42,307 bases of DNA from an uncultured Clostridia bacterium (GTDB lineage Bacteria; Bacillota; Clostridia; Christensenellales; CAG-1252), in NCBI GenBank assembly GCA_946625545.1, contig CAMOTC010000003.1, positions 1-42,307 on the forward strand. Direction: 5' to 3'. The first letter of the stretch is position 1; each line of letters opens with the position of its first letter. The position numbers and the translations under genes are program-made. Of this stretch, positions 1 to 8,245 are shown piece by piece. Under the pieces are notes generated by a model. That model did no database searches and was not told the DNA's origin. It saw only the letters and a program-made list of their open reading frames with translations.

Positions 1-1
1 A

Positions 2-331
2 TCAAAAGAATTTGCGAAGCAGATCGTTATTCTATGCAGAGATATTAAACAAAACAGCCGCGAATCCGTGATGACAAATCAACTGCTCAGAAGCGGTACG
101 TCGATAGGCGCTAATATTCACGAAGCGCAGTACGCGCAAGGGACAAGGGACTTTATTTCAAAATTTGAAATATCGCTGAAGGAGGTTTACGAGACTGAGT
201 ATTGGCTTGACCTCTTGTTCGAAACGGGGTATATCGATGAACAAACCTACAAACCGATCCGTAACACTTGCGGTGTGATCAGACGTATGCTGATCTCTTC
301 CATAAAAACATTGAAGGAAAGCGAGGGATGA
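2..331 (+). CDS. four-helix bundle protein (23S rRNA intervening-sequence/S23 family), truncated by left edge
   Basis: Open frame continues upstream of the ORF-track start ([43 protein letters not shown]); the [13 protein letters not shown] motif is typical of this family. Confidence 0.8.
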   Translation, partial: SKEFAKQIVILCRDIKQNSRESVMTNQLLRSGTSIGANIHEAQYAQGTRDFISKFEISLKEVYETEYWLDLLFETGYIDEQTYKPIRNTCGVIRRMLISSIKTLKESEG

Positions 332-420
332 TCTATTAAGACTCGAGGAAAAGCACTTTTTCTCAAATCTGAATGATGAGATCATCAGCACGCACAGTTT
401 TCCTTTTTCCCCTCACTTAC

Positions 421-449
421 TTGCATTCCGAGCTTATAGATGGTATGAT
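421..449 (+). promoter_or_regulatory. sigma-A type promoter of tyrS
   Basis: TTGCAT (421-426), 17-nt spacer, TATGAT (444-449), about 34 nt before the tyrS ATG. Confidence 0.6.
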
Positions 450-482
450 ATAAATATCATATTTGATAATGGAGTTTTACTT

Positions 483-1691
483 ATGAACGTAATGGACACC
501 TTGCGCGAAAGAGGATTTATCAAGCAGACCGTTTTCGAGGAGGACCTGTATAAGCTCCTCGGCTCGGAAAAGGTCAGCTTTTATATTGGGTTTGATCCCA
601 CGGCGGACAGCTTACACGTCGGACACTATCTCGCGATGATGGCGATGAGCCATATGCAGAGGGCTGGGCATCGTCCCATCGTCCTGATCGGCGGTGGCAC
701 GGGTATGATCGGCGATCCTTCGGGTCGTACCGATATGCGTAATATGCTGACTGCCGAGACCGTTCGTCATAACTGCGAGTGCTTTAAGAAGCAGATGAGC
801 CGTTTCTTCTCCTTCGAGGGGGATAACGCCGCGATCATGGTGAATAACGGCGATTGGCTATTAAACCTCAATTACGTGGATTTCCTGCGCGATATCGGCT
901 CTTTGTTCAGCGTAAATCGTATGTTGACCGCCGAATGCTATAAGAACCGCATGGAGAAGGGTCTCACGTTCCTTGAGTTTAACTATATGCTGATGCAGAG
1001 CTACGACTTCCTCGTGCTCTTCCAGAAATACGGCTGCGTACTTGAGTGCGGCGGCGACGATCAATGGAGCAATATGCTCGCAGGTGCTGACCTCATTCGG
1101 CGCAAGGAGGGCAAAGACGCCTTCGCGATGACTTTCCCCCTCCTCACGAATAGTGAAGGCAAAAAGATGGGTAAGACCGCCTCGGGCGCAGTATGGCTCT
1201 CTGCGGAAAAGACTTCTCCCTACGATTTCTACCAATATTGGCGCAACGTGGAGGACAGTGAGGTCAAGAAGTGCATGAAACTCCTGACCTTTATGCCGCT
1301 CGATGAGATCGAGGAGATGACCGCGCATCAGGACGAAAGGATCAACGCCGCGAAGGAGCGTCTCGCTTACGAGATCACCAAGATTGTGCACGGTGAGGAG
1401 ATCGCAGACGACGTGGTCAGAAAGGTCAAGGCGGCTTTCTCCGGTGACGTGGAGAATATGCCCACGGCAGAGATCCCCGCAGGAATGACGAAGGTCGTGG
1501 ATATCCTCGCGGAGGTAAAGTTCGCTCCGAGTAAGAGCGAAGCGCGCCGCTTGGTGCAGGGCGGAGCTGTCTCGGTGGACGGCGTCAAGATCACCGACGT
1601 CATGGCTGAGGTCAGCGATAGTCAGGTCGCGAACGGTTTTATCCTTTATAAAGGTAAAAAGAACCGTTTGAAGGTCACTTATTCCAAATAA
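483..1691 (+). CDS. tyrS: tyrosyl-tRNA synthetase
   Basis: [41 protein letters not shown] (KMSKS-like) and C-terminal S4 domain. Confidence 0.96.
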   Translation: MNVMDTLRERGFIKQTVFEEDLYKLLGSEKVSFYIGFDPTADSLHVGHYLAMMAMSHMQRAGHRPIVLIGGGTGMIGDPSGRTDMRNMLTAETVRHNCECFKKQMSRFFSFEGDNAAIMVNNGDWLLNLNYVDFLRDIGSLFSVNRMLTAECYKNRMEKGLTFLEFNYMLMQSYDFLVLFQKYGCVLECGGDDQWSNMLAGADLIRRKEGKDAFAMTFPLLTNSEGKKMGKTASGAVWLSAEKTSPYDFYQYWRNVEDSEVKKCMKLLTFMPLDEIEEMTAHQDERINAAKERLAYEITKIVHGEEIADDVVRKVKAAFSGDVENMPTAEIPAGMTKVVDILAEVKFAPSKSEARRLVQGGAVSVDGVKITDVMAEVSDSQVANGFILYKGKKNRLKVTYSK

Positions 1692-2318
1692 ATGTATTTT
1701 ACCGTAGGGGGCGAGATGACGGCGGAGACGTCCGTCAAGCACAGCAAGTTTATCGCTTTTTGTTCGAGAGTCACTTGTGACGAGGAGGCGGAAGCCTTCG
1801 TGAAAACCATCAAAAAGCGCTATACCGACGCGACGCACGCCCCCTATGCTTATGTCCTGGGGGAGAGATCGGACAAGTCGCGCGCCAGTGACGACGGCGA
1901 GCCTTCGGGCACCTCGGGAGTTCCCATTCTCGAAACCATCAAAAATAACGGACTTACCAATACCGTCGTCGTGGTCGTCCGCTATTTCGGCGGGATCAAG
2001 CTCGGGACGGGCGGCCTCGCGCGCGCTTATTCCGACGCGGCGCTTGCGGCGCTGACTCTGGCGGGAAAGACTGCTTTTGATAAGTGTGCTGTATGTACGC
2101 TTTCGTGTGATTACACTTTTATCTCCATCGTTCAAAATCAAATATATGCCTTTAACGGGCTCATTCTCGGCGCTGAGTACGTAAATGGTGCGGAACTGAC
2201 CGTTGCCATCCCTTGCGGAAAGAAGCAAGGCTTCTATGCCGCCATCGCCGACGCGACGTCGGGGCGGGTCACTGCTGTCGAGATAGAGGAGCGTTACTGC
2301 GAGATCAAGGGGGAATGA
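1692..2318 (+). CDS. YigZ/IMPACT family protein
   Basis: SKFIAF, DDGEPSGTSGVPILE, VVRYFGGIKLGTGGLARAY motifs. Confidence 0.93.
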   Translation: MYFTVGGEMTAETSVKHSKFIAFCSRVTCDEEAEAFVKTIKKRYTDATHAPYAYVLGERSDKSRASDDGEPSGTSGVPILETIKNNGLTNTVVVVVRYFGGIKLGTGGLARAYSDAALAALTLAGKTAFDKCAVCTLSCDYTFISIVQNQIYAFNGLILGAEYVNGAELTVAIPCGKKQGFYAAIADATSGRVTAVEIEERYCEIKGE

Positions 2319-2319
2319 T

Positions 2320-3162
2320 ATGCTGAAGGACTTTTTGATCGGCAACTTTACCGATAGCGTCAATCAAACGGGAGTGACTGCGATCCTTTGTCCCAAGGGA
2401 GCAACGGGCGGGGTCAGCGTGCGCGGAGGTGCTCCCGCTACCCATGAGACCGATCTCTTGCGCTCGGAAAATACCGTGGATCGCGTCAACGCTGTCGTGT
2501 TGTCGGGTGGGAGTGCTTTCGGTTTAGAATCTATCTCGGGTGTGATGCAGTATTTGTCAGAGCAGGGCTTCGGCTTTGACGCAGGCTGCTACAAGGTCCC
2601 GATCTGTTGCGGCGCATCTATCTACGATCTCGAATGTGGAAACTTTGCTTATCCCGATAAAGCCGCGGGCTACTCGGCGGCAAAGGATGCAAAAGAGATC
2701 AGCGAGACGTACGGCAGGATAGGCGCAGGTACGGGCGCGACTGTCGCGAAACTCGGTGGCAAAGCGAATGCGATCCCCTCGGGAATGGCTGTCTCTATGC
2801 TAAAAAAAGGAGATCTCGAGGTCGCAGTCGTCAGCGTAGTCAACGCTCTCGGCAATATCTATGATCCCATAAAGGGTGAACCCATCGCTTGCTCGGAGGG
2901 GCGGTCGGTCTCTCCCTTTACAAATACGACGATCTCCTGCGTGATCACAAATGCAAGGCTGACCAAGGCGCAGGCAAATAAACTCGCCGATGCGACGCAG
3001 GACGCTTATGCTCGGTGCATTCGTCCCGTGCATACCCCTTACGACGGCGACACCATCTTTCTCCTCGCAAGCGGAGAGGTCGAGGCGAATATCCTCGACA
3101 TCCAAATGCTCGTTGACGAGGTATGCTGTCACGCGATCGTGAAGGCGGTGCGGCATGGTTAA
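2320..3162 (+). CDS. P1 family peptidase (DmpA-like aminopeptidase)
   Basis: RVNAVVLSGGSAFGL, RIGAGTGATVAKLGG, FTNTTISCVITNA typical of the P1/DmpA family. Confidence 0.88.
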   Translation: MLKDFLIGNFTDSVNQTGVTAILCPKGATGGVSVRGGAPATHETDLLRSENTVDRVNAVVLSGGSAFGLESISGVMQYLSEQGFGFDAGCYKVPICCGASIYDLECGNFAYPDKAAGYSAAKDAKEISETYGRIGAGTGATVAKLGGKANAIPSGMAVSMLKKGDLEVAVVSVVNALGNIYDPIKGEPIACSEGRSVSPFTNTTISCVITNARLTKAQANKLADATQDAYARCIRPVHTPYDGDTIFLLASGEVEANILDIQMLVDEVCCHAIVKAVRHG

Positions 3163-4648
3163 GCTTCTCTCCGTAATCGCGGCGAAGAGCGCCGATGAAA
3201 AGACCATTCGCGGAGGGATCACCTCCGTTGAATTGATGCGGAGAGTCGCGAAGGGCGTCTTGGACGCCTGTCCTCCCGAGGAAGGACGATCTTTGATCGT
3301 CAGCGGAAAGGGCGGCAACGGCGGTGACGGATATGCTCTCTATCTCCTGATGCGGGAAAGGGGGTTTGCCGTCGATCTCGTGGACTTCGGAGACAGCAAG
3401 CACGAAGGCGCAAAGGAGCTCCGCAGAGACTGCGAGAGTGATGTCAACCCCTTTAACGATACATTTGATTTTTCACAGTATAAGACGATCTATGACTGTA
3501 TCTTTGGGATCGGGCTTACGCGCCCGGCGTCAAGGGAGATGCTTGCCGCGATACGCAAGATAAACGCATCGAAAGCGCACGTCGTCTCGGTAGATATCGC
3601 GAGCGGGCTCTCTGCGGACAGCGGGATCGCGCTCGGTGACGCCGTTCACGCGGACGTCACGATCTGCGTGCAAGAACTGAAAGAAGGCTGTTTTCTGAAT
3701 GACGGCTTGGACTGTTCGGGCTCTGTCGGCGCTCTCGACGTCGGCATTTGCGAAGGGGAGGCTGACGCATTCCTCCTCGAGGAATCTGACGTTTTGGCGC
3801 TTTTCCCGCCTCTCAAACGAAACGTACATAAAGGCTCCCTCGGCAGGCTATCCGTCATCGCGGGGAGTGAGTCTTATTCGGGCGCCGCTGTCATCGCTGA
3901 GCTTGGCGCCGCGGCATTTGCGCTCGGGGACGGACTCGTCAAGCTCTGTATCCCGGAGTGTATCCTCTATCCTGTGATGAATAAGATCACGGAATGCACT
4001 CTCCTATCCTGTCCCTCTCGCGAGGGGCATATCGCTTACGACGTACCGACTATCGACAAGGCTATAAACGGTGCGAACGCGGTGCTTTTCGGAAACGGCG
4101 TTGATATCTCGGAGGACGGCAGGGCGATCCTACGCTATCTCATAAAGAACGTCAAAGTCCCTCTCGTGCTCGACGCAGACGGCATCAATCTGCTTGCAGA
4201 GGAGCCCGATCCCTTACGCGAGCGCTCCGCCGTGACAGTCTTGACTCCTCATCCGCGCGAGATGTCTCGCCTGATGGGACTCCCGCTTGATGAGATCCTC
4301 TCCGATCCCGTATCGTATGCGAAAGAGTTTGCCGCGCGCTACGGGGTGATCGTCGCGCTCAAGGGTGCTTCTACCGTCGTTACGGACGGCAGTGAGGCTG
4401 TGATCTCTATCTCGGGGAGTGCGGGTATGGCAAAAGGCGGTAGTGGAGATCTCCTCGCGGGATCGATCGCCGCGCTCCTTGCCGGCGGACGTGAAGCTAT
4501 GCTCGCGACGTACGGAGCCGCGTATATCCTCGGCGTTGCAGGGGAAGGTGCGGCGGAAGAAATGGGGGAATATTCCTCTCTCCCCACCGATACGCATCGG
4601 CATATCGCCTCCGTCGTGAAATATCTCTCTCAAAAAGCAGTAGAATAG
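3155..4648 (+). CDS. nnrE-nnrD: bifunctional NAD(P)H-hydrate epimerase / ADP-dependent NAD(P)H-hydrate dehydratase
   Basis: N-terminal YjeF domain (SGKGGNGGDGYALYLLM) and C-terminal carbohydrate-kinase-like domain (LDADGINLL, LTPHPREMSRL, GSGDLLAGSIAALLA). Confidence 0.93.
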   Translation: MVKLLSVIAAKSADEKTIRGGITSVELMRRVAKGVLDACPPEEGRSLIVSGKGGNGGDGYALYLLMRERGFAVDLVDFGDSKHEGAKELRRDCESDVNPFNDTFDFSQYKTIYDCIFGIGLTRPASREMLAAIRKINASKAHVVSVDIASGLSADSGIALGDAVHADVTICVQELKEGCFLNDGLDCSGSVGALDVGICEGEADAFLLEESDVLALFPPLKRNVHKGSLGRLSVIAGSESYSGAAVIAELGAAAFALGDGLVKLCIPECILYPVMNKITECTLLSCPSREGHIAYDVPTIDKAINGANAVLFGNGVDISEDGRAILRYLIKNVKVPLVLDADGINLLAEEPDPLRERSAVTVLTPHPREMSRLMGLPLDEILSDPVSYAKEFAARYGVIVALKGASTVVTDGSEAVISISGSAGMAKGGSGDLLAGSIAALLAGGREAMLATYGAAYILGVAGEGAAEEMGEYSSLPTDTHRHIASVVKYLSQKAVE

Positions 4649-4993
4649 TCAGTCGAAAAATCCGAGACTGATCAAAAGTGCGTCGTTGACTCTCTTCATC
4701 ATATCCAGGGGCAGGATACCGATCCTTTCGCGCAGCCTGCGCTTATCGATGGTACGGATCTGCTCGAGGAGGACGACGGAGTCCTTCGCGAGGCCGTAGT
4801 CTCCTGCGGATAGGGCGATGTGCGTCGGCAGTTTCGCCTTGCCCATCTGACTGGTGACGGCGGCTGCGATCACGGTCGGGCTATACTTATTACCGATATC
4901 GTTCTGCACGACGAGAACGGGGCGCACACCCCCTTGCTCGCTGCCCACGACAGGGCTGAGATCGGCATAATACAGTTCACCTCGCTTGATCAT
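4649..4993 (-). CDS. mazF: MazF/PemK-type endoribonuclease toxin
   Basis: [35 protein letters not shown] ... [13 protein letters not shown] is the MazF/EndoA signature. Confidence 0.93.
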   Translation of the reverse strand: MIKRGELYYADLSPVVGSEQGGVRPVLVVQNDIGNKYSPTVIAAAVTSQMGKAKLPTHIALSAGDYGLAKDSVVLLEQIRTIDKRRLRERIGILPLDMMKRVNDALLISLGFFD

Positions 4994-5091
4994 CGCGTCA
5001 CCTCACTTCACCCCTTGACGCTCACTACATTGTATGTATCTCGGCGGTGGGGTGCCATAGATATCATTGCCTCGGGCGAAAAACTTTATAC

Positions 5092-5120
5092 TTGCAAGAT
5101 CATAGGATATATGGTAAAAT
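5092..5120 (+). promoter_or_regulatory. sigma-A type promoter of pilT
   Basis: TTGCAA (5092-5097), 17-nt spacer, TAAAAT (5115-5120). Confidence 0.55.
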
Positions 5121-5167
5121 AGAATATACTTAATTCACGCTCGGATATCCGAGAAAAGGGGAACCAC

Positions 5168-6226
5168 ATGGTAACGATCAAAGAACTACTGAAACTCGCG
5201 CTCCAGCAGAAAGCATCCGACCTTCATATCACCGTGAAGTCCGCTCCGGTGCTCCGCGTCTCGGGTACATTCCGCTATTTCAAGACCGCTCCGCTCACAC
5301 CCGAAGATACCGAGCAGATGTGCCGCGATCTCCTCGATGAGAATAATTGGCAGAAGCTCCAGAAACTCGGCGAAGTGGACGTCGCCGTTGCCCTTGGGGA
5401 AAACCGTTTCCGTGTGAACGCATTTCGTCAAAAAGGATGCTATGCGATCGCCATTCGTACGATCAATAGCGTGATCCCCTCCTTCCCCGCGCTCGGTCTC
5501 CCGAATACGATGCTCGATCTCTGCAATAAGAGCAGGGGTATCATCCTCGTCACAGGTCCGACCGGTAGCGGTAAGTCTACGACCCTCGCCTCGATGATAG
5601 ATTACATCAACAATCATCGTAGCGCGCATATCATCACACTCGAAGATCCTATCGAGTATTATCACAACCATATCAAGAGCATCGTCAATCAGCGTGAGAT
5701 AGGCAACGATACGCGCTCCTTTGCGGCGGCGCTCCGCGCCTCCCTTCGTCAGGATCCCGACGTCATCCAAGTGGGCGAAATGCGTGACCTTGAAACCATT
5801 TCTACCGCTATCACCGCTGCAGAAACGGGTCACTTGGTCATGAGCACCTTGCATACCATCGGTGCGGCGAATACCGTCGACCGTATGGTGGACGTCTTTC
5901 CCTCCTATCAGCAACAGCAGGTCAGACTGCAGCTCTCGATGGTGCTCGTAGCGGTTATCTCTCAGCAGCTTATCCCCAAAGCCGACGGCTCGGGGCGTGT
6001 CGCAGCTCTCGAGATCATGCTCAATCATCCCGCGATCAGCGCTCTGATCCGTGAAGGAAAGACCCATCAGATCGCAAATACCATCATGACCAATAGGACG
6101 AGCGGTATGATGCTGATGGACGACTCTATCGCAAATTATCTCCGTCAGGGCATCATTACGCAGGAGAAGGCGATCCTCTACTCCGTCGATCCCGATTATA
6201 TGCTCGCACAGGCAAAGAAGGGTTGA
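5168..6226 (+). CDS. pilT: type IV pilus retraction ATPase PilT
   Basis: GPTGSGKSTTLASM Walker A, EDPIEYYH, RASLRQDPDVIQVGEMRDLETI, AAETGHLVMSTLHT. Confidence 0.93.
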   Translation: MVTIKELLKLALQQKASDLHITVKSAPVLRVSGTFRYFKTAPLTPEDTEQMCRDLLDENNWQKLQKLGEVDVAVALGENRFRVNAFRQKGCYAIAIRTINSVIPSFPALGLPNTMLDLCNKSRGIILVTGPTGSGKSTTLASMIDYINNHRSAHIITLEDPIEYYHNHIKSIVNQREIGNDTRSFAAALRASLRQDPDVIQVGEMRDLETISTAITAAETGHLVMSTLHTIGAANTVDRMVDVFPSYQQQQVRLQLSMVLVAVISQQLIPKADGSGRVAALEIMLNHPAISALIREGKTHQIANTIMTNRTSGMMLMDDSIANYLRQGIITQEKAILYSVDPDYMLAQAKKG

Positions 6227-6312
6227 TAGGAAAAAATCGTAGATTTTCAGGAAAATATCCTTTTATTGCTTGACAAAGCACGGGTAAACCTTTACTATAG
6301 TCATTGTCATTC

Positions 6313-6395
6313 GCGATCATGGCGGAACAGGCAGACGCGTACGTTTGAGGGGCGTATGGGCAACCATGGGGGTTCAAGTCCCCCTGATCGCACCA
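6313..6395 (+). tRNA. tRNA-Leu(GAG), CCA encoded
   Basis: Acceptor GCGATCA/TGATCGC; anticodon arm TACGT-TTGAGGG-GCGTA (anticodon GAG); long variable arm TGGGCAACCA; T-arm GGGGG-TTCAAGT-CCCCC; ACCA 3' end. Confidence 0.93.
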
Positions 6396-6422
6396 AGAGC
6401 ACTTGCTTCGGCAAGTGCTTTT
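6378..6422 (+). repeat. direct repeat copy 1 (tRNA-Leu 3' end + CCA + terminator)
   Basis: GTCCCCCTGATCGCACCAAGAGCACTTGCTTCGGCAA(G)TGCTTTT; the same sequence with one mismatch recurs at 6541. Confidence 0.95.
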
Positions 6423-6423
6423 T
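6398..6423 (+). terminator. intrinsic terminator of tRNA-Leu
   Basis: AGCACTTGC-TTCG-GCAAGTGCT perfect 9-bp stem followed by a T run. Confidence 0.88.
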
Positions 6424-6434
6424 GCTTTGTTTTT

Positions 6435-6547
6435 GGGGGACTTGAACGGGTGGGGAGCGCCGACTGATAAAGGTGGATTAGCACGTTAGGCGGCGCCAAA
6501 GGCGAGCGTGCACAGCGTTTGCCACCTCGGTGAGATGGATGTCCCCC
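6435..6547 (+). other. tRNA-linked nested-hairpin element
   Basis: Nested pairings GGGGGAC(6435-6441)/GTCCCCC(6541-6547), AGGTGG(6471-6476)/CCACCT(6522-6527), GCACG(6481-6485)/CGTGC(6507-6511), CGCC(6494-6497)/GGCG(6501-6504); no supported ORF. Confidence 0.65.
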
Positions 6548-6585
6548 TGATCGCACCAAGAGCACTTGCTTCGGCAAATGCTTTT
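6541..6585 (+). repeat. direct repeat copy 2 (orphan tRNA-Leu 3' end + CCA + degraded terminator)
   Basis: 37 nt identical to 6378-6414, then G to A, then TGCTTTT; no tRNA 5' half precedes it. Confidence 0.95.
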
Positions 6586-6806
6586 AGTTTTTTTCTGCTT
6601 AGTTATATTGGATTTCTTTTCTCTTGTTATTGGATCACCGTAGGATGATCTGAGTCTATGGGGGAGGGCAGCACAAATCATCCCTAACTTCAATAGAGTA
6701 AAAAAGATAACCGGCATAATCGCTTATAAATCATAATAATCGGAGAAAAACGAAAGAGAAAGAAGCGAATTTGCGTCTTTTTTCATAATAAATACGAAAT
6801 TCGGTA

Positions 6807-6835
6807 TTGACAATAAATAACAATCAATATATAAT
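6807..6835 (+). promoter_or_regulatory. full-consensus sigma-A promoter of the prepilin gene
   Basis: TTGACA (6807-6812), 17 nt, TATAAT (6830-6835). Confidence 0.85.
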
Positions 6836-6866
6836 TATTGTAGAAATCTCTAAACGGAGGCTAATT

Positions 6867-7292
6867 ATGTTTTATAATTTCAAAAAGAATAAGAAAGCTT
6901 TTACCTTGGTCGAGCTTATCGTCGTTATCGCGATCATCGCGATCCTCGGCGCTGTCGTCGGCGTGACGGTTTCTTCGTTTGTTGATAAGGCGAGAGTGTC
7001 CGCTGCCGAGTCTCCCCTCGATGATCTGAAGAAATATTGGGATACCGGAATTACTGATAATTTGACTCTTAGTGCGCTAGTCGCTTCGATTTTTGGCGAA
7101 AGCGAGAGGGCTAACTTCTCCTGCAGTTCCGATGCTTGGGGTACAAAAGTCAGCAAGCTCGGCACCATTAATATCTTCTATCATGATGATGCCAGTGGTG
7201 ATTACTACGGCAAACTCGCTGTTACGAGCGGTACCCCCGGTGAGGTCTCCTCTTCCAAGACTGCTCCGACCAATCCTGTTAAGTATAAATAA
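6867..7292 (+). CDS. type IV pilin-like protein with class III signal peptide
   Basis: MFYNFKKNKKAFTLVELIVVIAIIAILGAVVG; start chosen at ATG 6867 with SD GGAGG at 6856-6860, not the TTG at 6807 used in the ORF track. Confidence 0.87.
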   Translation: MFYNFKKNKKAFTLVELIVVIAIIAILGAVVGVTVSSFVDKARVSAAESPLDDLKKYWDTGITDNLTLSALVASIFGESERANFSCSSDAWGTKVSKLGTINIFYHDDASGDYYGKLAVTSGTPGEVSSSKTAPTNPVKYK

Positions 7293-7306
7293 TTCATGCT
7301 GAACGT

Positions 7307-7343
7307 TGCCGCTTGTCATTTCCTTGACAAGCGGCATTTTTTT
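7307..7343 (+). terminator. intrinsic terminator after the pilin gene
   Basis: TGCCGCTTGTCA-TTTCCT-TGACAAGCGGCA followed by T7. Confidence 0.92.
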
Positions 7344-7380
7344 ATTTATTATATAAATAAATCCTTTCATCGGAGGGTAT

Positions 7381-8244
7381 ATGAGTAAGATCTTTTTTGA
7401 TACTGACTGCGAGTTGTGGTACACGATGCTTCCCGAGCTCGGATGTGAGCTCTTCAGGATGCCGTACACGATCGATGGTAAAGAGTATTTCTACGATATG
7501 GGGGAGAATACCGACTTTGACGCTTTCTATAAAGCGGTGCGCGGCGGTTCGATGCCCATTACTTCTGCGCTGAACGCGCAGATCTATACCGAGATCCTCG
7601 AGCCTTTCTTTAAGGCAGGGGAGGATATGCTCTATATCTCCTTCAGCGGCAAGATGTCGGGAACTTTTAACCATCTCGAGATGGCGCTCAAGGATCTCCG
7701 CGCGAAGTATCCCGCGGCGCGCTTCCGCCGTTTCGATACCAAGAATATCTGCTGGGGCGCAGGTATTCAAGTGTATTACGCTGCCAAGTATTATCAAGAA
7801 GGGCACACTTTGGACGAGGTCATCACCTATCTCGAGGAAAACATCAATCACTTCACTCAGTTCTTCGCCGTGGACGATCTTTTTCATCTCAAGCGCGGCG
7901 GCAGGATATCGGCAGCTGCCGCTGCTTTCGGGACACTTTTCTCTTTGAAACCCATTTTGCACACCAACGACAATGGAGAGCTCGAGGTCGTTAGCAAGGT
8001 AACCGGTTCCAACAAGGCGGTTTCCACCTTGACCGAGAAGGTAAAGGCGCTCGGGACCGATCTCGACAAATATCCTATCATCATCCTTGACGCTGATAAT
8101 AAACCCTCCGCGGATAAACTCGAGGCAAAGATCCGCGAGGCTTTCCCCGATGCGGAGATATGGCGTTATCCCATCGGTCCCGTGATCGGCAGTCATTGTG
8201 GTCCCGGTACCATCGGTGTTTGTTTCCGTTCGACTGCGAGATAG
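7381..8244 (+). CDS. DegV family (fatty-acid-binding) protein
   Basis: TSALNAQIYTEILEPFFKAGEDMLYISFSGKMSGTFNH, DDLFHLKRGGRIS, IGPVIGSHCGPGTIGV. Confidence 0.93.
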   Translation: MSKIFFDTDCELWYTMLPELGCELFRMPYTIDGKEYFYDMGENTDFDAFYKAVRGGSMPITSALNAQIYTEILEPFFKAGEDMLYISFSGKMSGTFNHLEMALKDLRAKYPAARFRRFDTKNICWGAGIQVYYAAKYYQEGHTLDEVITYLEENINHFTQFFAVDDLFHLKRGGRISAAAAAFGTLFSLKPILHTNDNGELEVVSKVTGSNKAVSTLTEKVKALGTDLDKYPIIILDADNKPSADKLEAKIREAFPDAEIWRYPIGPVIGSHCGPGTIGVCFRSTAR

Positions 8245-8245
8245 G

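Noticed and set aside
331-482. T-box riboswitch upstream of tyrS
   Set aside because: A good promoter lies about 34 nt before the ATG, leaving no room for a T-box, and no TGGNACCGCG-like motif is visible.
861-2363. 500-aa minus-strand ORF opposite tyrS/yigZ (and similar long antisense ORFs at 8081-9259, 14791-15963, 16735-17676, 39042-40292)
   Set aside because: They lie antisense to well-conserved genes and have no recognisable domains or hydrophobic-core patterns. They look like by-products of codon usage in the sense genes, where few TTA/CTA/TCA codons leave few antisense stops.
4994-5060. 16-codon ORF upstream of mazF as a possible mini-antitoxin
   Set aside because: Too short, with no family resemblance or clear SD. 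Kept only as a note in the orphan MazF finding.
6374-6717. Minus-strand ORFs 6374-6577 and 6478-6717 over the tRNA-derived element
   Set aside because: They read through the tRNA and hairpin segments, have no family resemblance and no RBS I can support. The region is better explained as structured non-coding DNA.
6807-6866. ORF-track start of the pilin at 6807 (TTG)
   Set aside because: That TTG is the -35 box TTGACA. The real start is ATG 6867 with an SD and directly precedes the KKAFTLVEL signal.
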